A stretch of 59,126 nucleotides of DNA from Alphaproteobacteria bacterium (GCA_018969425.1 JAGWYJ010000019.1:1-59126), one strand, 5' to 3'; shown: positions 1-8,306, numbered from the stretch's first letter. Program-made: numbers and translations. The notes: generated by a model not told the origin, from the letters alone.

Positions 1-603
1 GCCTCCGGTAAATCGCCATCGCAATTGGTGATCTTTTTTCACGGATACGGCCAGAAGGGCGAAGCCATGAAGCCCCTGGCGGCCGCCCTTGCAGCACGCC
101 TCCCGAATGCCGCATTCGTATTCAACAATGCTCCACTCACTCAGGGAAACGGCTTCAGCTGGTACGATTTCGCTGGAGAGAAGGCGGCGGCGACTCGCCA
201 GTCTGCTCAGGAAAGCTCTGCCGCTCTCGTGGCCTCCCTTAGCAAGACCTACAATGTGTCCCCTCAAAACGTCGTCACCGTGGGTTTCAGCCAGGGAGGA
301 GGCGTCGCCGTCATGGCGGGGACATGCGGCGGACCAGACGTGAAGGCGATTGTTTCTCTCGCCGGCGTCGTCCCGGTGACCTGCGACAAAGAGGGAACCG
401 GCGCGGCATCAAGTGTCTTCATCGCCTGGAACGAAGGCGACCCGACGGTCAAGCGTGAGAGAATAGACGCGGGCATCGCCACGATGAAAAAGGCAGGCTA
501 CGAGCCGACCCTCGAAATCTTTCAGGGAACGACGCATTGGCCAGCCGAGGCTGGACTGAAGGCTGCGGAAAACTTCATTGTCGCCCAGCTCGGCGGGAAG
601 TGA
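1..603 (+). CDS. Alpha/beta hydrolase, phospholipase/carboxylesterase family (5' truncated by window)
   Basis: The reading frame is open from base 1, so the true start lies outside the window; the TTG at 25 is only the first start-like codon. The protein is a small serine hydrolase of the Abhydrolase_2 (phospholipase/carboxylesterase, YpfH-like) type. An HGYGQ segment near the visible N-terminus should form the oxyanion loop. The nucleophile motif GFSQGG is at about 284-301, an acidic residue follows in NEGDP (about 430-444), and the catalytic His is in TTHWP (about 529-543). The roughly 200 visible residues match the usual 200-220 of the family, so little is missing. Substrate is not predictable; small acyl esters are typical. 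A strong inverted repeat follows the stop codon. Confidence 0.85.
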   Translation, partial: ASGKSPSQLVIFFHGYGQKGEAMKPLAAALAARLPNAAFVFNNAPLTQGNGFSWYDFAGEKAAATRQSAQESSAALVASLSKTYNVSPQNVVTVGFSQGGGVAVMAGTCGGPDVKAIVSLAGVVPVTCDKEGTGAASSVFIAWNEGDPTVKRERIDAGIATMKKAGYEPTLEIFQGTTHWPAEAGLKAAENFIVAQLGGK

Positions 604-609
604 ACGACA

Positions 610-646
610 GCGGCTGCATCATGGCCGTACGCCCTGATGCAGCCGC
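610..646 (+). terminator. Inverted repeat just after the hydrolase stop, likely terminator
   Basis: A perfect 12-bp stem (610-621 with 635-646) and a 13-nt loop begin 7 nt after the stop codon at 603. It is GC-rich but not followed by a U tract, so it is either a weak intrinsic terminator or an mRNA 3'-end stabilising hairpin. Confidence 0.5.
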
Positions 647-953
647 CTTCTGGCTCAATCAAAGAGAGAAGAAGAGCATCAAGTGCTTGGCCGGGGAAGA
701 ACCTGAAGCCGACACTATTTACGTCTATGAGCTGATCCCACGGTCCCATTAGGACGCAGGGTTCTTTGCAAACATCAAGCACCTCCGCCGCTGAGGCTCG
801 AAAGACCCGGTCACGGTGATCGCTCCGGACCAACCAGTGATGCTCAATGCTGTCAAGACGATCCTTCAAGGCAAGCGGGCCATTAACTGGGCCCATACAT
901 CTGGTGCAGCCCGACGCAGGGCCGCGAGGCCGCGTCGTAGCGTTTGCTGTTGA
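621..953 (+). pseudogene. Possible degenerate ORF in an otherwise gene-free stretch
   Basis: Between 604 and 1133 no intact convincing gene is visible. One plus-strand frame starting at ATG 621 reads as plausible protein (segments such as FWLNQREKKSIKCLAGEE and DPVTVIAPDQPVMLNAVKT) but is interrupted by TAG at 750 and TGA at 792 before a final TGA at 951. This could be a decayed gene of unknown family. A 155-codon frame is open on the opposite strand over the same bases but looks like a shadow. I do not recognise a family, so this is a weak call. Confidence 0.22.
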
Positions 954-1133
954 ATGGATTGGGCTCGCAGAAGCTCTTGTAACAATCACTCCCGACAGGT
1001 GAAACGGCCAAGTGAGTCCAATCGCCTGTCCTATCGACAGTCCAAGAGCGTCTCTCTCACCCGGAGATAAACCGCGGGCGCGAAATCGACATCCGACCCC
1101 GCGCCCGCCCTGACGATCAATCTGAGTGACGGT

Positions 1134-2405
1134 CTATTTCTTCAGAGCGTCATAGATCCATGCCCTGTTCTTGCGCTGATACTCCGCCAGCAGAGCACGG
1201 TCCTGGATAAGGAAGATCATGAACAGATCATTCTTGGGGTCCACCCAGAACTCTGTCCCCGCGATACCGTTCCAGGAAAAAGTTCCATTGCCCGGACGCT
1301 GACGCGTGTCGTCAAGCACAAGGCTGAAACCCAACCCGAAACCCATTCCCGGTCCCGGGAAAAAAAGTCCTTTGCCGCGGATAGCTGGGTCCGTCTGATC
1401 CACCCGCATGGCGGCGAGGGTCTCCGGCTTGAGGATACGCACGCCCTTGTACTCGCCGTCTCCGGCCAGCATCAGAGTGAAACGAAGATAATCTTCAGCC
1501 GTTGAGGACAGACCGCCGCCGCCAGACAGGAACGGGGTTGCGGCTGCATAATCATAGTAAAGACTATCCTTGGTCTTGGACTCGGCAAAGCGCGCGCGGT
1601 TGGCCTCCGGCTGAAAGAACGCCGTATCCGTCATACCTAACGGCCCGGTCACGCGCTCACGTACTGCGACGTCAAGCGATTGACCGCTGGCGACCTCAAT
1701 GACCGCGCCAAGGACATCGGTGGAACGAGAGTAATTCCATGCGACTCCAGGATCGGCCTTAAGCGGCAGCGCAGCAATCACTTTGGCGTACTCTCGAGGA
1801 GAGAGATCCGTTCGATTCTCTCCGCCTGCCGCATACGTCTTCCCGAGGGCCGATGCCGGCTCGATAAAGCCATAAATCAGTCCTGAGGTATGGCTCATCA
1901 GATGACGAACAAGCATCGGAGAAGAGGACGGACGCGTGGATCCGTCCGCCTGGAGAACGCGCATATTCGCGAACTCAGGCAGATACTTCGAGACCGGATC
2001 ATCAACGCTTAGCTTCCCCTCCTCGACGAGCGTCATCGCCGTCACGCTGACGATCGGCTTGGTCATCGAGAAAACGCGAAAAATGGTCTCCTCTGTCATC
2101 GGCGCCGTTTGTCCGGGACCCTGGACCCCGAAGCCTTTCTGATAGGCAACCTGTCCGTCTCGGCCGATCAGGAGGTAGGCCCCGGGAATTTTGCCGCTCG
2201 CCACATCGCCTTCAAGTGCGGTCGTAATCTGCTCAAGTTTGGCGGGGTCGAACCCCAGAGCCGCCGGATCGCCTTTGAGAAGGGAGGACTGGGCAGGATT
2301 GAGCCCGGCCTGAGGGGAGGTCATCACGCAACCGGAAAGCGACAGCGCGATGACGAACGCCGCCCCTCCGGTCAGCATCTGCCTGATCATTCGGTTCCCC
2401 GTCAT
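1134..2405 (-). CDS. Secreted lipoprotein serine hydrolase, beta-lactamase/family VIII esterase fold
   Basis: A class C beta-lactamase-like serine hydrolase (PBP4*/EstB type), probably an esterase or D-amino-acid peptidase. The SxxK nucleophile motif appears as SMTK at about residue 113. A YSR motif lies where the YxN tyrosine is expected, and there is a Gly-rich LSGGGG segment later. The start is placed at ATG 2405 because AGGGAG sits 7 nt upstream and the protein then opens with a lipoprotein signal ending LSLSGC; a longer frame up to 2444 lacks this logic. It is predicted to be anchored in the outer membrane or periplasm. It is transcribed divergently from the cytochrome c gene at 2818. 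True beta-lactamase activity is not implied by the fold. Confidence 0.85.
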   Translation of the reverse strand: MTGNRMIRQMLTGGAAFVIALSLSGCVMTSPQAGLNPAQSSLLKGDPAALGFDPAKLEQITTALEGDVASGKIPGAYLLIGRDGQVAYQKGFGVQGPGQTAPMTEETIFRVFSMTKPIVSVTAMTLVEEGKLSVDDPVSKYLPEFANMRVLQADGSTRPSSSPMLVRHLMSHTSGLIYGFIEPASALGKTYAAGGENRTDLSPREYAKVIAALPLKADPGVAWNYSRSTDVLGAVIEVASGQSLDVAVRERVTGPLGMTDTAFFQPEANRARFAESKTKDSLYYDYAAATPFLSGGGGLSSTAEDYLRFTLMLAGDGEYKGVRILKPETLAAMRVDQTDPAIRGKGLFFPGPGMGFGLGFSLVLDDTRQRPGNGTFSWNGIAGTEFWVDPKNDLFMIFLIQDRALLAEYQRKNRAWIYDALKK

Positions 2406-2817
2406 GGTGTCTCTCCCTAATTCTCTGATGGTCGTCGACGACAAAGATTACCCCCTTCTGATAGTGCATCTCGAAGCCCCTCGCCAGTTGAACGAGGAAG
2501 AAGGGAAAGTACCCCCCAGAAGGCTGGTCCCGCCACCTCACAGCCTGGAGGACTTTGACCTGGATCAAGAACCCTCCAGACGCGAAGAGCACGCAGCAGA
2601 GGTTAAAACGGGCTGAAGTCCAGCAACAAATCCGGGAGATCCCCGCCTGTTCAGACGCTGCGATCTGGTCAAGTCGCCGTGACGGAGGACAAGCGCTCTT
2701 GCAGATGTCCGCAGGAGGAATAGCCTCTCCATTGAGGAAATGTCGCTGGAGGGAGTGATGAGGCGCGAAATTCGCGGATTCGCTGATCAATGCGACGATC
2801 AAAATAGGAAAGACACC
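2406..2817. other. 410-bp divergent intergenic region
   Basis: This region separates the minus-strand serine hydrolase from the plus-strand cytochrome c gene and must hold promoters for both. The one recognisable element is the FNR-type palindrome at 2555-2568, listed separately. Short open frames here have no signal sequence, no family resemblance and no convincing ribosome binding site. Confidence 0.5.
2555..2568. promoter_or_regulatory. FNR/FixK-type operator TTGACCTGGATCAA
   Basis: The 14-mer TTGAC-CTGG-ATCAA fits the TTGAY-N4-RTCAA pattern used for CRP/FNR superfamily regulators such as FnrL and FixK of alphaproteobacteria. It lies about 150 bp upstream of the serine hydrolase start and about 250 bp upstream of the cytochrome c start. 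With equal base frequencies this pattern occurs about once in 262,000 positions, so roughly 0.2 hits are expected in this window by chance. Its position beside a cytochrome c gene is sensible for oxygen-responsive control, but no regulator gene is in the window. Confidence 0.5.
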
Positions 2818-3342
2818 ATGACAAGAGGCCGAATGAACGTCGCAGTGCTGGCGGCGGCGTTGATCGGAAGCACTCTCAGCGGATGTGCTCCGTCTTCAGA
2901 ACCCGAGACGGAAGCAGATGTCGCTTCGGCGGGATCCGAAGGCGCCTACCGCACCGAGCTTACGACGGCGGAACTCATGGCGCACGTCCTGGACCACGCT
3001 GCTGACGGGGTCTGGCTCAATCAGGGCTGGGTTGTCGACGATAAGGGAGAAAGAGAGCTTTTTCCGACGACGGACGAAGGCTGGCTTGCTGCGGAAAACT
3101 CTGCGGCGACGGTTGCGGAAACCGCCAACCTTCTCCTCCTGCCAGGCCGGCGGGTCGATGAAGAGCATTGGACCGATCACGCGCACGCGCTTCATAAAGC
3201 CTCGCTGGAAGCGATGAAGGCGGCTGAAGCGCGCGACAAGCAGGCGTTTTTTGACGCCGGCGGCGCGATGTACGTCGCCTGTCGCGATTGTCATCAGGAG
3301 TACATTCTCGGCGAGGAACCGATGAACGGGCCGCAGCGATGA
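2818..3342 (+). CDS. Lipoprotein cytochrome c, class II (c'/c556-like)
   Basis: A small monoheme cytochrome predicted to be lipid-anchored in the periplasm. ATG 2818 is chosen over the longer frame from 2740 because AGGAAAG precedes it and the product then begins with a lipoprotein signal ending STLSGC. The heme motif CRDCH lies only about 15-20 residues from the C-terminus, the position expected in four-helix-bundle class II cytochromes. The body is helical and charged, and the mature length of about 150 residues fits that family. An internal Met as sixth ligand cannot be assigned reliably. About 150 bp downstream begin two membrane proteins on the same strand, so it may donate or accept electrons for them. 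Confidence 0.8.
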   Translation: MTRGRMNVAVLAAALIGSTLSGCAPSSEPETEADVASAGSEGAYRTELTTAELMAHVLDHAADGVWLNQGWVVDDKGERELFPTTDEGWLAAENSAATVAETANLLLLPGRRVDEEHWTDHAHALHKASLEAMKAAEARDKQAFFDAGGAMYVACRDCHQEYILGEEPMNGPQR

Positions 3343-3494
3343 CGGGAAGGTATTGAAAAGAAGAGCTCGACCCGATTGAACTTTGGGGCGATCCTGTCGC
3401 ATTGCCCCAGCGTTCGCGGGGGGCTTACCGTTACGACATGAATGAAGCTGACGGCTAAACAATCGCCGCAGCGCCGCAGGGGAGGCTAGTAGAC

Positions 3495-4202
3495 GTGTTC
3501 CACGAATTTTTCAGATGGCTTCAGGAGGACCTCGGGTTCGACCCCGAGCAGGGAGCCTCCTGGAGTCAGCAGTTTCTAGGTTCATTCAATCTCTGGTCAA
3601 TACTTGAGGGAACGCACGTTCTGACCCTCATGCTGTTCGCTGGGACCATCTGGATTGTCGACCTGAGAATGCTGGGCGTCGCTTTCAAGAACGTCCCGTT
3701 CTCCAAGATCAACGACAAAGTTCTTCCCTATACGGCGGTCGGTTTCGCGGCCATGCTGATCACGGGCTTCATCCTGTTCCTCGCCAAACCGATGGACTAC
3801 TACCACAACGTGTGGTTCCGGGCAAAACTCATCTTCCTCATCATCGCCTCGATCAATATCTTCTGGTTCCACCACAAGGTTCAGAAAAATCAGGAGGAGT
3901 GGGATGCCAATCCCAATCCTCCCCTGCCCGTGAAGATGTCTGCTGTCATTTCTATGACATCGTGGATTCTCATCATCATCTTTGGACGCTTCATCGCCTA
4001 CAACTGGTTTGAGTGCGGCAAGCCTCAGCCAGCATTCGTGAACGTTTTCGCGGAGTGCGCCTCGACATCAGCCGGGGTTGTCCGCGCCGACGCCATTCTC
4101 GAAGATGGAGCGATGGAGACCGCGCCCCTGGAGGCGCAGGCACCGTCTACTGAAGATGCTCCCGAAAGCGCGCCCGCCGCAACTTCGGAAGAGGGGAATT
4201 GA
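3495..4202 (+). CDS. DUF6644-type multi-spanning membrane protein
   Basis: An inner-membrane protein of unknown function with about five to six hydrophobic helices. It carries the motif ILEGTHVLTLML followed by DLRMLGV, which I associate with the DUF6644 family. The conserved Glu-x-x-His-x-Leu-Thr-Leu and the HH in WFHHK could ligate heme or a quinone, but this is inference. The roughly 50-residue C-terminal tail is Ala/Pro/Glu-rich, low-complexity and probably cytoplasmic or periplasmic linker-like. It sits downstream of the cytochrome c gene and 3 nt upstream of a second protein of the same type, with which it is presumably co-translated and may form a heteromer. The start at 3495 could also be a nearby alternative codon. 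Confidence 0.75.
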   Translation: MFHEFFRWLQEDLGFDPEQGASWSQQFLGSFNLWSILEGTHVLTLMLFAGTIWIVDLRMLGVAFKNVPFSKINDKVLPYTAVGFAAMLITGFILFLAKPMDYYHNVWFRAKLIFLIIASINIFWFHHKVQKNQEEWDANPNPPLPVKMSAVISMTSWILIIIFGRFIAYNWFECGKPQPAFVNVFAECASTSAGVVRADAILEDGAMETAPLEAQAPSTEDAPESAPAATSEEGN

Positions 4203-4205
4203 ATC

Positions 4206-5039
4206 ATGGACTTCTATACTCTTTTTCCCAACCTCGAACCCTGGGTTCAAAACCTCGCCGGCGTCTGGCCAGCCTCTGTCATTAAGCCGTCGATCTGGAT
4301 GTTCGCAGCGATTGAGGCGGTGCATCTGTTGACGCTCGGCCTCCTGGGCGGCTGCGTCATTCTTCTCAATTTCAGGCTATTGGGTATCGGTCTTACGACT
4401 GAGCCGATTTCGGTCGTAGAGAAAAACCTGCGTCTTTGGCTTTGGGTGGGCGTCGGAGGCGTTCTTCTGACGGGCGTCGCCATCGGCATGTCTAATGCAG
4501 AAAAGCTCTACACCAGCCCGGCCTTTTTCGTAAAAATGGTAAGTCTCGCCGCGGGCCTGATCTTCTCATTTGGCGTCACCAACGCCATAGCGAAGTCCGA
4601 AGGCTCAATCTCCACCGGGACCAAGATCGCTGCTGTCATAGCCTTTGTGCTGTGGCTCGCTTCGATCGGCGTCTTCGGCGCAGCAAGCGGAGCGAACCCT
4701 GGAACGGTGCATCTAGTTTGCGCAGGCTACGCCATCCTCTTCGCCTTCGGATCCAAGCTGCCGAAAATTATCGGCGCAGCCGCTCTCGCCAGTCTGGTTC
4801 TGGTCGGCTGGATACTCACCTACGGCGTGTGGAATGTATGGGACAATTACGAGACCGTCACTCAGATCAACATCTGGTTTGTTAGGGCGGCCGCGGTCAT
4901 TCTTGTCGGCCTCCTGGGATATGACATCTTCACGTCCCGCTCGACCGAGACCTCGCCGGTTGTGAAACTCGTGGCGCTGTTCTCGATACTGTCATGGGTC
5001 ACGATTGCAGCGGCAGGCAGGTGGATCGGACTGAGCTGA
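4206..5039 (+). CDS. DUF6644-like membrane protein, paralogue of the preceding gene
   Basis: A second multi-spanning membrane protein of the same type. It has the matching motif AIEAVHLLTLGLLGG followed by NFRLLGIG, then further hydrophobic segments, about eight helices in all. It is longer than its neighbour in the membrane part and lacks the low-complexity tail. The gene begins 3 nt after the preceding stop codon, so the two are translationally coupled. The shared Glu-x-x-His-x-Leu-Thr-Leu in the first helix is the only polar pair that both keep inside the membrane. A strong terminator follows at 5064. Function is unknown; a membrane electron-transfer or quinone-binding role is suggested only by context. 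Confidence 0.72.
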   Translation: MDFYTLFPNLEPWVQNLAGVWPASVIKPSIWMFAAIEAVHLLTLGLLGGCVILLNFRLLGIGLTTEPISVVEKNLRLWLWVGVGGVLLTGVAIGMSNAEKLYTSPAFFVKMVSLAAGLIFSFGVTNAIAKSEGSISTGTKIAAVIAFVLWLASIGVFGAASGANPGTVHLVCAGYAILFAFGSKLPKIIGAAALASLVLVGWILTYGVWNVWDNYETVTQINIWFVRAAAVILVGLLGYDIFTSRSTETSPVVKLVALFSILSWVTIAAAGRWIGLS

Positions 5040-5063
5040 TCGAGCCCTCCTCACTCTAAAAAG

Positions 5064-5096
5064 AAGCCCCTCCCGGTTATCGGGAGGGGCTTTTTT
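5064..5096. terminator. Intrinsic terminator, probably bidirectional
   Basis: A perfect GC-rich stem (core 5066-5075 with 5081-5090, loop 5076-5080) is followed by six T residues on the plus strand. An A-rich run on the left side gives a T-rich tail on the minus strand. It ends the DUF6644 pair and also suits the converging gene that ends at 5129. Confidence 0.93.
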
Positions 5097-5128
5097 GATC
5101 ACCGCATCTGAAATCGGCGGAGGGACTT

Positions 5129-6151
5129 CTATTCTGCATCCCCTGCTACGACGGTTTTTCGACCCAGACGCTCGTCCTGACGAGCTCCCGCGAGGATGCC
5201 GGGTAGCGAGTAGTTACCCTCATGACAGGCATACTCGTAAATCTTTGCGGGAGTTGCCGTGAGAGACATCTCCGCCCGCCAAGGCTGCGTGAAGGCCGTC
5301 GGATCCTCGACCTGAAACTCGTAATGAATCGTCCCGTCTGCAACACGCGTAAATCGCTCAACAACCTTGGCCCTGTCGCCGAGGAAAAACGATTGATCCA
5401 TATTCGGACGAAGAGCGATATCGGGATGGAAGTTCACCGTTTCCACGACAAGAGTGTCGCCCTCCCACCAACCGATAGAATCTCCGAGCCATTTCCGAAA
5501 CGAGTCCGGAGCGTGTTTGCTATTGATAGGAATGATCCGGGCGTCGTGGTTCATCTCAACCATGATGACGACATGATCGGGCGTCTGAACGATCTGATAG
5601 TGGTTGTTATAAAGCACATTGACCATCGGCGGGCCTCCGGTTGAACCGAACCCGACGATGCAGCGTTCGCCCTGCGGACGGATCTCGGGACCATCGAATG
5701 TTCCACGAACCCGAGCGAGGCGCGTCTCGTATGTCTTGCGTCCGGCATCCGAATAAGGGATCCGCCCATCCTGAGGGTCGACGATCCACGAGGTCCGACG
5801 CTCCCCCTTAACAAGACCATAGGTCGTTCCCGGATCGATCCAGAACGCGTTGTAACCGCCGACATCCTGTCCGGCTCGCGGCGCACCTTCCGCCGGATTG
5901 GTGGCGCTGTTCTGGGCGGCCATCATCCGTGCGCGCTGTCCTTCCGCACGCAAGGCTTGTTCTTCAGAGATCACCGGGCCCTTGACCGAGCGCGGGCGCT
6001 CAAGCGGCGTGAGGCTCGCATTGGTCCAAACGCCCTGAAGATCGGGGCGCCCATCAGGTGTCCGGGGAGGCGCATATGGCGCCTGCGCCTGAGCGGCTCC
6101 AAGAAAAACAGAGAATGCGAAACCCGTCAGAACAAAACCCGCTAGCTTCAT
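5129..6151 (-). CDS. Secreted protein of the 'PDLQGVW' family, paralogue 1 of 3
   Basis: A periplasmic or secreted protein of unknown function. ATG 6151 is chosen because AGGGAG lies 7 nt upstream and a signal peptide ending AAQAQA follows directly. The mature N-terminus carries PPRTPDGRPDLQGVW. Further landmarks are a Cys in GERCIVGFGST, the core motif GWWEGDTLVVE, and a C-terminal Cys-His segment YACHEGNYSLPG. The two cysteines are conserved in the neighbour at 6224, so a disulfide or metal site is possible. I know this family only as 'hypothetical protein' commonly found near DUF6152, DUF6644 and PQQ-dehydrogenase-like genes; no activity is established to my knowledge. It is 72 nt downstream of its paralogue and probably co-transcribed. 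Confidence 0.75.
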   Translation of the reverse strand: MKLAGFVLTGFAFSVFLGAAQAQAPYAPPRTPDGRPDLQGVWTNASLTPLERPRSVKGPVISEEQALRAEGQRARMMAAQNSATNPAEGAPRAGQDVGGYNAFWIDPGTTYGLVKGERRTSWIVDPQDGRIPYSDAGRKTYETRLARVRGTFDGPEIRPQGERCIVGFGSTGGPPMVNVLYNNHYQIVQTPDHVVIMVEMNHDARIIPINSKHAPDSFRKWLGDSIGWWEGDTLVVETVNFHPDIALRPNMDQSFFLGDRAKVVERFTRVADGTIHYEFQVEDPTAFTQPWRAEMSLTATPAKIYEYACHEGNYSLPGILAGARQDERLGRKTVVAGDAE

Positions 6152-6223
6152 TTTCATTCTCCCTGATTTCGTCGTTGTCTTAATGCAGTCTCGAACAAGC
6201 GGCATGGGCGACACTTCGAGCCG

Positions 6224-7282
6224 TCACTCTCCATCGCTATCGACCAGAGTCTGAACGCCTCGTCTTTCATCAGCCCGCGCACCGGCGAGAATTCCTGGGA
6301 GGGAGTAGTTCCCTTCATGGCAGGCATACTCGTACACCGCCCCCGAGGCGCGGGTCATGACCATCTCCGCACGCCAGACTCGGGAGAAGATTTTTGGATC
6401 ATCGACAGAGAACTCGTAAAGGATCTCGCCATCAGCCACACGCGTGAAACGCTCGATAATCTTGGCGTCCGGAGAAATGTAGAATGTGATGCCCGTATTG
6501 GTGCGAAGACTTTCCTGGGGATGCATGTTCACCGTCTCAACCACCAGCGTCTCTCCCTCCCACCATCCGATCGAATCCCCCATCCATGGCCGGATCGCAT
6601 CGCTGCGATGGGGGCGACCGATGGGAATCACTCTCGCGTCATGATTCATCTCCACAAGGATCACGATGTGCTCGGGCGTCTGAACAATCTGATAGTTGTT
6701 GTTATAAAGGACGTTCATCATCGGAGGTCCGGCAGTTGAGCCGTAACCGACGACACATCTTTCTCCGAGAGGACGGATTTCCGGCCCATCGAAAGTCGTG
6801 CGACGCCGCATGAGATCTGTCTCGTATATCGCCCGGCCTTCTGGAGTGTACGGGAGACGTCCATCAGGCGGATCGACCACCCAGGAGGTCCGGATCTCGC
6901 CTTTAACAACCGCCATTCTGGAACCGCTGTCGATATAGACATTGTTATAGCCGCCAACATCCCTTCCTTTCGGGGGCGCCCCTGTCGTCGGATCTGTCGG
7001 TCGAGCTCCGACCGCGGTTCTTTCGGCAATGCGACGGGCAATAGTGTCCGCTTCCTCAGGGGTCAGGGTCGGTCCCTTAAACTGAGAACTCCGCTCAAGA
7101 GTGGTAAGCGAGGTGTTGGTCCACACCCCTTGAAGATCTGGACGACCATCGGGTGTTCGAGGCGCGGTCCATGTGGGGGCGCCCTGAGCGTGCGAAAGAA
7201 GAGCCCCTGTCGTTGCGCTGATCAGACAAGCCGAAGCAGTCGCTGCTCGAACGATCACCCCAATTCGCGCGATCTTGATCAT
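6224..7282 (-). CDS. Secreted protein of the 'PDLQGVW' family, paralogue 2 of 3
   Basis: A close paralogue of the gene at 5129, sharing nearly every landmark in the same order: APRTPDGRPDLQGVW after the signal peptide, GERCVVGYGST, YQIVQTPEHIV, GWWEGETLVVETVN and YACHEGNYSLPGILAGAR near the end. ATG 7282 has GAGGAG 10 nt upstream and gives a plausible signal peptide; a TTG at 7291 is too close to that site. The tandem pair looks like an old duplication, since the signal peptides and termini have diverged while the cores stay similar. Function is unknown. The upstream terminator at 7368 suggests it has its own promoter or relies on readthrough from the DUF6152 gene. Confidence 0.75.
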   Translation of the reverse strand: MIKIARIGVIVRAATASACLISATTGALLSHAQGAPTWTAPRTPDGRPDLQGVWTNTSLTTLERSSQFKGPTLTPEEADTIARRIAERTAVGARPTDPTTGAPPKGRDVGGYNNVYIDSGSRMAVVKGEIRTSWVVDPPDGRLPYTPEGRAIYETDLMRRRTTFDGPEIRPLGERCVVGYGSTAGPPMMNVLYNNNYQIVQTPEHIVILVEMNHDARVIPIGRPHRSDAIRPWMGDSIGWWEGETLVVETVNMHPQESLRTNTGITFYISPDAKIIERFTRVADGEILYEFSVDDPKIFSRVWRAEMVMTRASGAVYEYACHEGNYSLPGILAGARADERRGVQTLVDSDGE

Positions 7283-7367
7283 GATGAGCAATCTCCTCTC
7301 CCCATCGCGCGGATACTTCGACCCGTCGCCGACACAATTCTCAGACGTCTGAACAGCGCCTGAGGTT

Positions 7368-7404
7368 AAAAAAAAACCGCCGCCTGCAACACTGCAGGCG
7401 GCGG
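7368..7404 (-). terminator. Intrinsic terminator of the DUF6152 gene
   Basis: A perfect 12-bp stem (7377-7388 with 7393-7404) and a 4-nt loop are followed on the minus strand by nine consecutive T residues (A run at 7368-7376). It ends the minus-strand transcript from 7972. Confidence 0.93.
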
Positions 7405-7444
7405 TCCTGTCACACAGTCGCTGGACCTGATCAGGTCGAAGACC

Positions 7445-7972
7445 TCAGGCCGCGCCAGCCGCGCACTTGGAGGCCTGACCGCCTTCGGAGGCGTCGGAGC
7501 CATCACGCGGAGCGCCGGTTCCCGACGATCCGACGAAGAGCTTGCAGCCGTTGGGGAACGTCACGTCTCGTCCGTTGGCCTTGCAGGTCTTCACTTTAGT
7601 CTTTGGATGAGTCTCACAGAGCGCGTCCTTGGACTGATAGCCGCGCACCACGATTTCGGTGCCGACAGGCAAGGACGACTTATTGATGCCAGTCCTCAGA
7701 AGGGTGTTGGGGGTGCCGCCCTCAACAGCCCAGTTGAACGTCGTCCCCTGAGCAGCTTTACCCTTGGCGTCGGTATTCGGAACATTGATATGGATCCATG
7801 TGTGCGGATTCACCCACTCAACCGTCACCACCTTGCCCTTGAGAAGCACCGGAGCGTTCGCATCAAACTCCGCCGCGAAGGCATGGTGCGCGTAAGCCGC
7901 CGAACCCACACCCACTGCTCCCACCAGGGGAAGAACCGCTGCCATCAAGGCGAAACGCACTTTCTTGTTCAT
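7445..7972 (-). CDS. DUF6152 family secreted protein
   Basis: A small exported protein of unknown function. An ideal AGGAGG lies 7 nt before ATG 7972. The signal peptide is followed at the mature N-terminus by HHAFAAEFDANAPV, then KGKVVTVEWVNPHTWIHINV, which is the DUF6152 hallmark. The two adjacent histidines at the predicted mature end could bind metal. The C-terminal third contains several Cys residues (in ALCETH, KTCKA, NGCKL and the terminal SKCAAG), more than I would expect from the core domain, and may form disulfides. In many genomes DUF6152 genes sit beside 'PDLQGVW' family genes, as here. It is monocistronic, judged from the terminator at 7368. Confidence 0.8.
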   Translation of the reverse strand: MNKKVRFALMAAVLPLVGAVGVGSAAYAHHAFAAEFDANAPVLLKGKVVTVEWVNPHTWIHINVPNTDAKGKAAQGTTFNWAVEGGTPNTLLRTGINKSSLPVGTEIVVRGYQSKDALCETHPKTKVKTCKANGRDVTFPNGCKLFVGSSGTGAPRDGSDASEGGQASKCAAGAA

Positions 7973-8078
7973 CTGACTTCCTCCTGCACTCGCCAGGGGT
8001 GCCCCTCTGACGCCGCTGATTGCCGACCTTTCCCCGCCCGAGCTCGAACCCGGAAACAGGAAGGCCTTTTCCTGCTAC

Positions 8079-8105
8079 TTAATAATCAAGAATTCCCGAT
8101 ATCAA
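8079..8105 (-). promoter_or_regulatory. Candidate promoter for the DUF6152 gene
   Basis: The 7973-8267 stretch has no gene. Its AT-rich centre reads on the minus strand TTGATA (8105-8100), a 15-nt spacer, then TATTAA (8084-8079), about 105 nt before the start codon. The spacer is short for a sigma-70-type promoter, so this is only a candidate. Confidence 0.3.
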
Positions 8106-8267
8106 GTAGAACATCTCATCAAACTTCAGTCTTCGTCCCGCCCAGACAATCGCTCGTTAAGAACGCTCATCCGACGAGTAACCTAGCCGAGGCTCCGCTT
8201 CACTTCGATCCGTAAAACACAGTCGTTACAGTCACGACTTCGTCAAAACGCGAGGCAAGAAGCGAAA

Positions 8268-8295
8268 CCGCCAGGTCGGACAACCGACCTGGCGG
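8268..8295 (-). terminator. Hairpin terminator after the third 'PDLxGVW' gene
   Basis: A perfect 12-bp stem (8268-8279 with 8284-8295) and a 4-nt loop, 12 nt after the stop of the minus-strand gene at 8307. The minus-strand tail is TTTCGCTTCTT, a moderate U tract. Confidence 0.75.
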
Positions 8296-8306
8296 GGGTA
8301 GGCCTG

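Noticed and set aside
522-989. 155-codon minus-strand frame over the first intergenic region
   Set aside because: It overlaps the end of the hydrolase gene, has a Cys/Arg/Pro-rich composition typical of GC-rich shadows, and matches no family I know.
1134-2405. Antibiotic-resistance beta-lactamase
   Set aside because: The SxxK motif is present but the YxN position reads YSR and the lipoprotein form fits family VIII esterases or D-aminopeptidases better than a resistance enzyme.
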